Source: Rhodospirillaceae bacterium UBA4479 (lineage in GTDB: Bacteria; Pseudomonadota; Alphaproteobacteria; Rhodospirillales; Casp-alpha2). From it: 5,963 nt of DNA. Shown here piece after piece: positions 1 to 5,114 of this stretch. The notes beneath the pieces are model-generated. The model searched no databases, had not been told where the DNA came from, and saw nothing but the letters and a program-made list of their open reading frames with translations. Each line of letters opens with the position of its first letter. Within the stretch, counting starts at the first letter, position 1. The stretch spans positions 1 through 5,963 of the forward strand of contig DGNZ01000071.1 of NCBI GenBank assembly GCA_002389175.1, written 5' to 3'. Both the position numbers and the translations under genes were made by a program.

Positions 1-1
1 G

Positions 2-532
2 TACAAGGTGAATGCTAAGGCCGCATTCGATGGTGATGTCTGGCAATGGCACCAAGATTACGGAACCTGGCAGCGCGATGATGGAATGCCCGAACCGCGG
101 GCGATGAATATTTCTGTATTTTTGGATGATGTGACGGCGGCGAATGGCCCGCTTTTATTCATTCCCAAAAGTCATAAAAAGGGCGTCGTCGAAGCGGGAC
201 ACGATTTGGAGACAACAAGTTATCCATTGTGGACACTGGGACGTGACAAAGTACGCGAACTGGCTGACGAGGGTGGTGTGGTGGCGCCGACGGGGTCTGC
301 TGGATCTGTCCTGATGTTCCATGGAAACCTGGTACACGCCAGCCCGCCGAACATCAGTCCGTGGGACCGGGTGATTGTGTATCTCAGCCTGTGTGCGGTT
401 TCCAATCACATTACCCAATTCAACCGCGCCGAATGGATCGCACACCGTGATTTCACACCGATTGTCCCAAAACCTGATAATTGCCTTCAAGAATTGGCGC
501 GCGAACTCGCTAATAAATCTGCAGCGGAGTAG
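2..532 (+). CDS. PhyH-family Fe(II)/2-oxoglutarate dioxygenase, 5'-truncated by window edge
   Basis: This is the C-terminal part (about 176 residues) of a non-haem iron oxygenase of the phytanoyl-CoA dioxygenase family. Such enzymes hydroxylate small molecules using O2 and 2-oxoglutarate, which is decarboxylated to succinate. The iron-binding HxD motif is visible as WHQD (His codon 50-52, Asp 56-58), and the distal His lies in NLVHASPPN (codon 335-337). The Arg in SPWDR, 11 residues later, is the expected 2-oxoglutarate carboxylate ligand. The segment GPLLFIPKSHKKG is typical of the family. The GTG at 8 is probably an internal Val, because the open frame runs back to the window edge with family-like sequence (YKVNAKAAFDGD). 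The sequence recalls ectoine hydroxylase and its relatives but lacks the exact EctD signature, so no substrate is assigned. It ends 3 nt before the denD-like gene, suggesting one operon. Confidence 0.88.
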   Translation, partial: YKVNAKAAFDGDVWQWHQDYGTWQRDDGMPEPRAMNISVFLDDVTAANGPLLFIPKSHKKGVVEAGHDLETTSYPLWTLGRDKVRELADEGGVVAPTGSAGSVLMFHGNLVHASPPNISPWDRVIVYLSLCAVSNHITQFNRAEWIAHRDFTPIVPKPDNCLQELARELANKSAAE

Positions 533-534
533 GG
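526..534 (+). promoter_or_regulatory. ribosome binding site of denD-like gene, overlapping the upstream stop
   Basis: GGAG at 526-529 lies 6 nt before the ATG at 536 and is embedded in the last codons of the oxygenase gene. An AGGG at 531-534 is too close to the start to act alone. The overlap of stop codon and ribosome binding site implies cotranscription and probably translational coupling of the two genes. Confidence 0.6.
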
Positions 535-535
535 C

Positions 536-1486
536 ATGCGCACAGTAATTACGGGGGGCTGCGGCTTTCTCGGGCGATTGATCGCCGAGCGCCTTATTGG
601 GCGTGGCGATGATGTGGTTTTGTTTGATATTGCTGAGCCGCTGAATGGCCTAGGTGATATTTCGGATAAAGTCGAAATACGTTTGGGCGATATCACCAAT
701 TATGAAATCGTCAAAAATCTGATCAGCGGTGCTGATGCGGTTGTGCATTTGGCATCAATGGTGAGCGCCGGTTCAGAAGCTGATTTCGATGCCGCGATGC
801 GGGTCAATCTGGATGGCGGTCGCAATGTGTTAGAATCCTCGCGGGCCAATGGTCCTGCAACACGTGTACTGTTCACGTCGAGCTTAGCCATTTTCGGCAG
901 CGACCGTATGCCCATGCACGTTGATGAAATGACGCGGCCCGTCCCCCAGAATACCTATGGGATGACCAAGGCGGTCATTGAATTATTGCTGAATGATATG
1001 AGCCGCAAAGGCTTTGTCGATGGACGAATCGCACGCCTGCCGACAATTATTGTCCGCCCTGGCAAGCCAAACACGGCTGCATCCTCGTTCGCAAGTGGTG
1101 TCATTCGCGAACCCTTGATGGGGGATGAATGCTGCTATCCCGTGCCATTGGATATGACGTTGATGGTGGGCGGATACCGCGCATGTGCGGATGCATTGGT
1201 CGTATTATTAGATGCACCAGCGGATGCATTTGGTGATGACCGGGTTGTGAACTTGCCCAACATCACTGTCAGTGTGGCCCAAATGATGGAAGCCACGCGA
1301 ACAGTCGCTGCACGCCATGGGATTGAACTTGGTCCGATTGTTGAGGCGCCTGATGCGAACGTACAAAAAATCGTAGGGGCTTGGCCTACATCGATGGATG
1401 CATCGCGGGCGTTGGCATTGGGCTGCCCTCAACCCGCTGACTTAGACGATATAATCGAAGATTTTATCTCGGACTACGTTCACTAA
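536..1486 (+). CDS. denD: NAD-dependent extended SDR, D-erythronate dehydrogenase-like
   Basis: This 316-residue protein is an extended short-chain dehydrogenase/epimerase. The N-terminal Rossmann motif is GGCGFLG (residues 7-13). Asp31 at the end of the second strand favours NAD over NADP. The catalytic set is Ser115/Ser116 in FTSSLAIFG, with Tyr141 and Lys145 in YGMTK. The stretch RLPTIIVRPGKPN followed by ASSFASGVIREPL (about 168-194) is what I associate with the D-erythronate dehydrogenase (DenD) branch, which oxidises D-erythronate at C2. The length fits that family. The usual DenD partners (OtnI isomerase, OtnK kinase, OtnC decarboxylase) are not in this window, so the true substrate may be another hydroxy acid or sugar acid. 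The gene lies 3 nt after the oxygenase and converges on the lyase gene. The superfamily call is firm and the symbol is moderate. Confidence 0.8.
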   Translation: MRTVITGGCGFLGRLIAERLIGRGDDVVLFDIAEPLNGLGDISDKVEIRLGDITNYEIVKNLISGADAVVHLASMVSAGSEADFDAAMRVNLDGGRNVLESSRANGPATRVLFTSSLAIFGSDRMPMHVDEMTRPVPQNTYGMTKAVIELLLNDMSRKGFVDGRIARLPTIIVRPGKPNTAASSFASGVIREPLMGDECCYPVPLDMTLMVGGYRACADALVVLLDAPADAFGDDRVVNLPNITVSVAQMMEATRTVAARHGIELGPIVEAPDANVQKIVGAWPTSMDASRALALGCPQPADLDDIIEDFISDYVH

Positions 1487-1498
1487 CGAACGGCGCAC

Positions 1499-2839
1499 CT
1501 ATTCGTCGGCGACTTGGCGCGCCATGCGTGCGGCTAGGCCGGTATAGGCTTCGGGGTCCAAAAGCGCGTCGATTTCGTCTTCGGATAAAATCTCGCGGAC
1601 TTCCATCGAATGCATCAACGCATCACGCATGGTCGTATCTTCTTTGAAGGCGAGCATGCAGGATCGGTAAAGAATTTCGTGCGCTTGTTGACGACCTAAT
1701 TTATCGCCCAACGCCATCATCACGGCCTCGGATAGTGTCAGGCCCTTGGTGATATCTAGGTTTTCTCGCATATTCTCTGCGCGGACATCTAACCCCTCAG
1801 TGACCATCACTGTCTTGGCCAGGGCTGCATCTGTTTGGGCGATCGTACGTGAAATGAACTCGCGTTCGGTTTGTAGACCAACTTTGTCACGTTCGTGTTC
1901 CGCAATCAGGGTTTCAAACGCCAACGGCAACGATGAACGAACCGTGCGCGATAACGCCATGATGCCTTCGCAAATGGCGGGATTGCGCTTATGGGGCATG
2001 GTCGAGGAGCCGACTTTGCCATCGGGGAAGGGCTCTTCGACTTCCTGTACTTCGGTTTTTTGTAGGACGTAAATTTCGTGCGCAATCTTGCCACACGTTC
2101 CGGCAATCATCGCCAAATTAGAAATGAGTTCAGTCAGACGATCACGCGCCGTATGCCAAGTGATGAGAGGCTCACCCAACTCAAGCTTTTCCATCAGTCT
2201 TTCACGCACAGCCAGGCCTTGGTCGCCAAGCGCCGCCAGCGTGCCCACAGCACCGCCGAATTGCCCGACAAGTAACCGAGGGCGCATTTCATCCATGCGT
2301 GTTTGATGACGACGAACCTCGTCCAACCATATGGCGGCCTTATAACCAAATGTGACAGGCTGCGCGTGTTGACCGTGCGTGCGGCCCGGCATCGCCGTGG
2401 CTGCATGGGTCACCACATGATCGAGAAGCGCATCAGACAATGCCTCAAGTCGCAATGTAATGACTGCCTCGGCATCCCGGATCTGCAGCATCGTTCCGGT
2501 ATCTGTAATGTCTTGGGTGGTCGCGCCCCAGTGAACGTATTCGCCATAATCGCCTTCGCACTTGGCACCGATGGCCCGAACCAGGGGAACAATAGGGTGG
2601 GACGTTCGGTCCATCTCGCGTTTCATATCGGCGAGGTCATATAGTGCTGCATCACCCACGTCTTTGATGGCCTCGGCGGCTTTGGTTGGAATAATGCCCA
2701 GCTCAGCCTCCGCTTCGGCAAGGGCAACTTCGACGTCTAGCCATGCTTGCACGGTGCGGCGATCCGAAAAGATATCGCGCATTTCGACCGTTGAAAATTG
2801 ATCCCGGAAGAGTTCGCTGTCGATCACGTAGGCAGACAT
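1499..2839 (-). CDS. Adenylosuccinate lyase / 3-carboxymuconate cycloisomerase family lyase
   Basis: This 446-residue protein belongs to the fumarase/aspartase superfamily: homotetrameric, mostly helical enzymes that form or break a C-N, C-O or C-C bond next to a carboxylate, often releasing fumarate. Visible motifs are HWGATTQD (103-110), GRTHGQHAQPVT (152-163, with the likely acid/base His158), and the signature loop GSSTMPHKRNP (277-287, with the catalytic Ser at 278/279). The segments LLVGQFGGAVGTLAALG and ITWHTARDRL resemble PcaB-type 3-carboxy-cis,cis-muconate cycloisomerases, while the total length of about 450 fits both branches. No other beta-ketoadipate genes are present and the purine biosynthesis context is absent, so neither pcaB nor purB is assigned. 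It is transcribed divergently from the Phd-aldolase fusion, suggesting a role in the same catabolic cluster. The ATG start is supported by a good ribosome binding site. Confidence 0.88.
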   Translation of the reverse strand: MSAYVIDSELFRDQFSTVEMRDIFSDRRTVQAWLDVEVALAEAEAELGIIPTKAAEAIKDVGDAALYDLADMKREMDRTSHPIVPLVRAIGAKCEGDYGEYVHWGATTQDITDTGTMLQIRDAEAVITLRLEALSDALLDHVVTHAATAMPGRTHGQHAQPVTFGYKAAIWLDEVRRHQTRMDEMRPRLLVGQFGGAVGTLAALGDQGLAVRERLMEKLELGEPLITWHTARDRLTELISNLAMIAGTCGKIAHEIYVLQKTEVQEVEEPFPDGKVGSSTMPHKRNPAICEGIMALSRTVRSSLPLAFETLIAEHERDKVGLQTEREFISRTIAQTDAALAKTVMVTEGLDVRAENMRENLDITKGLTLSEAVMMALGDKLGRQQAHEILYRSCMLAFKEDTTMRDALMHSMEVREILSEDEIDALLDPEAYTGLAARMARQVADE

Positions 2840-2847
2840 ATTTGTTT

Positions 2848-2851
2848 CCTC
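2848..2851 (-). promoter_or_regulatory. ribosome binding site of the lyase gene
   Basis: On the minus strand GAGG (followed by AAAC) lies 8 nt upstream of the ATG at 2839. This supports the chosen start and contrasts with the fusion gene on the other side of the intergenic region, which lacks a comparable site. Confidence 0.7.
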
Positions 2852-2962
2852 AATTCATTCACCAACATTGAACCACAGATGCGAACAACGTGAAAACCAG
2901 CGGGAATTCATTTTTACACTAAATTTGAGTTCGTTATGCAAAATCCAGACATTTCGGTGAAA

Positions 2963-2968
2963 ATTATA
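2963..2968 (-). promoter_or_regulatory. candidate -10 box for the lyase gene
   Basis: The minus strand reads TATAAT here, an exact match to the sigma-70 -10 consensus. At 17-bp spacing the -35 position (2986-2991) reads ACCTAC, a poor match, so the promoter would be weak or activator-dependent. Transcription from it would give a leader of about 115 nt before the lyase ATG. The assignment rests on one hexamer in AT-rich DNA and is tentative. Confidence 0.3.
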
Positions 2969-2970
2969 TT

Positions 2971-3000
2971 TAGTGACATAACTATGTAGGTATGTAACTA
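2971..3000. repeat. Inverted repeat, candidate operator for the Phd-like domain
   Basis: The arms 2971-2980 (TAGTGACATA) and 2991-3000 (TATGTAACTA) are inverted repeats matching at 9 of 10 positions, separated by 10 bp. Nested inside is a perfect 5-bp inverted repeat, ACATA (2976-2980) and TATGT (2983-2987). TATGT recurs at 2991-2995 and at 3006-3010 over the start codon. The site ends 6 nt before the fusion gene ATG and lies next to the candidate -10 box of the divergent lyase. Phd/YefM antitoxins bind palindromes near their own start, so this is a plausible autoregulatory operator. The binding itself is inference. Confidence 0.5.
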
Positions 3001-3006
3001 TTATTT

Positions 3007-3852
3007 ATGTCAAATCAAAGAAAAACCATCATGGTCGGAGCCGCGGAGGCCAATCAGCGTTTTTCGCGTCTGCTATCAGAAGCTGAGCACGGGCATGATG
3101 TGATCGTCACGCGCCGAGGTCAGCCTATTGCACGTTTATCAGCCATGCATAATCCCGAAAGCCCTGCTGCACCCATTGGCCGAGACCCTGAAACGTCTAT
3201 TCCAGACTATGGTGCACGCGTTGATCTGATTGATACGTGTAAGAAGATGAATGCCATTGGGCTTAATCAAGGCACTAGCGGCAATGCGTCCATTCGAGTG
3301 GATGGGGGATTGCTGATCACGCCATCAGGCTTGGATTACGATAAAGTCTCACCGTCCGATATGGTCAAAATCGATTACGAGGGGAAAGTGCTGCGCGGTG
3401 GCAAAGCGCCTAGCAGTGAATGGCATTTTCATTGCCGCGTGATGGAAGCGAAGCCGAAGGCTGGCGCCCTGTTACATACACATTCGATCAACGCGACGAC
3501 GTTGGCCTGTCTGGGGCGAGGAATCCCGCCGTTTCATTATATGATCGCCGTCGCGGGCGGGCGCGACATCAGGTGCGCACCTTATGCGACTTTCGGCACT
3601 GAGAAACTGGCGGATGCAGTTCTAGAGGCATTGGATGGACGTCTTGCCTGTTTAATGGCGAACCATGGGATGATCGTACTGGGGCGTGATCTCGAAGATG
3701 CCTTTAAGCGCGCCGTCGAGATTGAGACATTAGCCGCACAATATCTCAAAGCCCTTGCCATCGGCACGCCACAGCTATTGACGATAGGCGAGATGGAAGT
3801 GGTCTTGGAGAAGTTTAAAACTTACAGCGCCTGGGCTGACCCGCGCCGATAA
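3007..3852 (+). CDS. Phd/YefM antitoxin-like domain fused to class II (FucA-type) aldolase
   Basis: This 281-residue protein has two parts. Residues about 9-47 match the Phd/YefM DNA-binding fold: VGAAEANQRFSRLLSEAE, then a basic strand-turn segment VIVTRRGQPIARL. After a Pro-rich linker (about 48-66), residues 68-275 form a complete class II aldolase/adducin domain. It holds GTSGNASIR (89-97, phosphate-binding type), catalytic Glu138, and metal ligands His157, His159 and His220. The E-H-H-H spacings (19, 2, 61) equal those of E. coli fuculose-1-phosphate aldolase (Glu73, His92, His94, His155). The enzyme should perform Zn-dependent aldol cleavage of a phosphorylated or free sugar-like substrate. 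Typical FucA proteins are near 215 residues, so the N-terminal extension is extra. No toxin gene is adjacent. The alternative ATG at 3031 still keeps the Phd domain, and the internal ATG at 3145 has no ribosome binding site. The cupin gene follows 23 nt later. Confidence 0.88.
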   Translation: MSNQRKTIMVGAAEANQRFSRLLSEAEHGHDVIVTRRGQPIARLSAMHNPESPAAPIGRDPETSIPDYGARVDLIDTCKKMNAIGLNQGTSGNASIRVDGGLLITPSGLDYDKVSPSDMVKIDYEGKVLRGGKAPSSEWHFHCRVMEAKPKAGALLHTHSINATTLACLGRGIPPFHYMIAVAGGRDIRCAPYATFGTEKLADAVLEALDGRLACLMANHGMIVLGRDLEDAFKRAVEIETLAAQYLKALAIGTPQLLTIGEMEVVLEKFKTYSAWADPRR

Positions 3853-3865
3853 AGATATCTATCTT

Positions 3866-3869
3866 GGAG
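3866..3869 (+). promoter_or_regulatory. ribosome binding site of the cupin gene
   Basis: GGAG lies 6 nt before the ATG at 3876, inside the 23-nt gap after the aldolase stop. The short gap, with no terminator, supports cotranscription with the fusion gene. Confidence 0.7.
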
Positions 3870-3875
3870 TGCTAA

Positions 3876-4208
3876 ATGAAAATACCCGAGCTACCCTTTA
3901 CGCTAACAAACTGGGAAAAGGTTGAGCCTGTCGTCTATCCAGGCGAAACCGGAGAGGCCATCTGGCGCACCTTAGACATTGGCGATATTCGGGTTCGCGT
4001 CGTTGAGTATTCAGCGGGATATCTGGCGGATCACTGGTGTGACCGTGGCCATATTCTTTATGTTCTAGAAGGCGAGTTAACCAGTGAACTGAAAGATGGC
4101 CGGAGCGTCGTGATGACGCCAGGGATGAGCTATCAGGTTTCAGATTTCGGCGATTCGCCTCATCGTTCCAAAACCGAAATTGGGGCGAAGTTATTTATTG
4201 TTGATTAG
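3876..4208 (+). CDS. Small single-domain cupin (DHCW-motif type)
   Basis: This is a 110-residue, probably cytosolic single-domain cupin with no signal peptide. The first cupin motif appears as ADHWCDRGHILYVLEGEL (residues about 51-68), and the second as MTPGMSYQVSDFGDSPHRS (about 87-105), with the strand pattern of a beta-barrel between. The His and Cys of DHWC, the His of RGH and the His of PHRS are potential metal ligands. The pattern matches a family of small proteins annotated by a DHCW motif, for which I know no established reaction. Small cupins next to sugar catabolic enzymes are often isomerases, epimerases or sensors, but that is only context. The gene is second in the fusion operon and ends just before a strong terminator. 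Confidence 0.75.
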   Translation: MKIPELPFTLTNWEKVEPVVYPGETGEAIWRTLDIGDIRVRVVEYSAGYLADHWCDRGHILYVLEGELTSELKDGRSVVMTPGMSYQVSDFGDSPHRSKTEIGAKLFIVD

Positions 4209-4227
4209 GTATATGAAGATACAGCGC

Positions 4228-4259
4228 AAAAAAACGCCCCGGAAATTCCGGGGCGTTTT
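4228..4259. terminator. Bidirectional Rho-independent terminator
   Basis: A perfect 12-bp stem, 4231-4242 paired with 4248-4259, has a CGCCCCGG core and a 5-nt loop (AAATT). T-rich tails lie on both sides: TTTT followed by CGTTTA on the plus strand, and seven Ts on the minus strand (the A run at 4228-4234). It sits between the convergent cupin and petC genes and should end both transcripts. Confidence 0.92.
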
Positions 4260-4282
4260 CGTTTAGGACTGGCCGGCAATTC

Positions 4283-5110
4283 TTAGTGAAGGTCCGCCCA
4301 GATCTTCCGCTTCAGCGCATATAGCATCGCGGTGAAAACGATGAGGAACAAGATGACCTTAAGGCCCATGTTCTTACGTTCGTTCAGCTCAGGTTCTGCA
4401 GTCCACGTCAGGAATGTCGCGACGTCATGCGCCATTTGCGACATAGTGGCGGGCGTCCCGTCTGCATACTCAACAGCATCTTCGTAAAGAGGCGGAGCCA
4501 TTGAGATGGCATGGCCAGGGAAGTATTTATTGTAGTATTGCGTATCTGCAATTTCGAAGCCTTCAGGTGCTTCCTCAAGATACCCTGTGAGCAATCCATA
4601 TACGTAATCCGCGCCAATCGGGAATCCGGTTGGTTGCAGCATGGAAACGCGAATGGCACTATCCCCGCCGCCCGCACGGGCTTTGGTGATCAAAGACAGA
4701 TCCAAAGGATACGCCCCACCATTGGCTGATTGTGCAGCCTGTTTGTTAGGGAACGGTGAAGGCCATCGGTCGGCAGGAATAGCCGTACGATCAAACATGT
4801 CACCTTCTTCGTCAGGACCGTCGGTCACTTCGTATTCAGATGCGATCGCTTTAATCTCGTCCTCGTTGTAACCAAGATCTTCCAAGTTACGGAACGCGAT
4901 ACGAGAAAGCCCGTGGCACGCTGCGCAAACGTTCTTGTAGACCTGGAAACCACGCTGAAGAGCAGCCTGATCGTAGGTGCCAAAGATACCTTGGAATGAC
5001 CAATCCTGAGCAGGCGCTTTAGGGCCCTTACCAGCAGCATGAACGCTTCCAGCACTTGCAGCTAAGCCGATAACAACCACAGCAGCACTTAGTGTTTTAA
5101 TCATCTGCAT
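4283..5110 (-). CDS. petC: Cytochrome c1 of the cytochrome bc1 complex
   Basis: This 275-residue membrane-anchored c-type cytochrome passes electrons from the Rieske protein to soluble or membrane cytochrome c in complex III. It opens with a Sec signal peptide (MQMIKTL, a hydrophobic core, cleavage near SVHA/AG at residue 25). The haem-binding motif CAACH is at 62-66 (codons 4913-4927), and the likely axial Met204 lies in ISMAPPL. A C-terminal membrane anchor spans about 248-266 and ends KRKIWADLH. A longer in-frame start at 5191 exists, but it overlaps the petB end and gives a basic, implausible leader. The ATG at 5110 has GGAG 7 nt upstream. The gene starts 4 nt after the petB stop, so the two are cotranscribed. 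An extra loop of about 15 residues (147-166) precedes the DYVYGLLTGY segment; similar insertions occur in other alphaproteobacterial c1 proteins. Confidence 0.96.
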   Translation of the reverse strand: MQMIKTLSAAVVVIGLAASAGSVHAAGKGPKAPAQDWSFQGIFGTYDQAALQRGFQVYKNVCAACHGLSRIAFRNLEDLGYNEDEIKAIASEYEVTDGPDEEGDMFDRTAIPADRWPSPFPNKQAAQSANGGAYPLDLSLITKARAGGGDSAIRVSMLQPTGFPIGADYVYGLLTGYLEEAPEGFEIADTQYYNKYFPGHAISMAPPLYEDAVEYADGTPATMSQMAHDVATFLTWTAEPELNERKNMGLKVILFLIVFTAMLYALKRKIWADLH

Positions 5111-5114
5111 GGTC

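Noticed and set aside
2..532. Naming the oxygenase ectoine hydroxylase (EctD)
   Set aside because: The iron-binding and FIP-SHKKG motifs are shared by the wider PhyH family. The local signature (WHQDYGTW) differs from the WHSDFETW form I associate with EctD, and no ectoine genes are visible.
8..532. GTG at position 8 as the true start of the oxygenase
   Set aside because: The frame is open to the window edge and the residues before it look family-like. A start here would remove the N-terminal half of the fold.
1487..1498. Terminator between the convergent denD-like and lyase genes
   Set aside because: Only 12 nt separate the stops and no stem-loop with a T tract is visible in or around the gap.
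2303..2644. Plus-strand open frames inside the lyase gene
   Set aside because: They are antisense shadows of a well-conserved enzyme, with low-complexity or Arg/Ser-rich translations and no recognisable domain.
3007..3150. A complete toxin-antitoxin system
   Set aside because: No toxin (PIN, RelE or Doc-like) is encoded on either strand next to the Phd-like domain; the neighbours are metabolic genes.
3007..3852. Calling the aldolase OtnC (3-oxo-tetronate 4-phosphate decarboxylase) because of the denD-like gene
   Set aside because: The blocks GLNQGTSGN, SSEWHFH and FHYMIAVAGG are closer to FucA-type aldolases, and OtnK and OtnI are absent from the window.
3145..3852. Separate aldolase translation from the internal ATG at 3145
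   Set aside because: There is no ribosome binding site upstream of this codon, and the reading frame is continuous through the linker.
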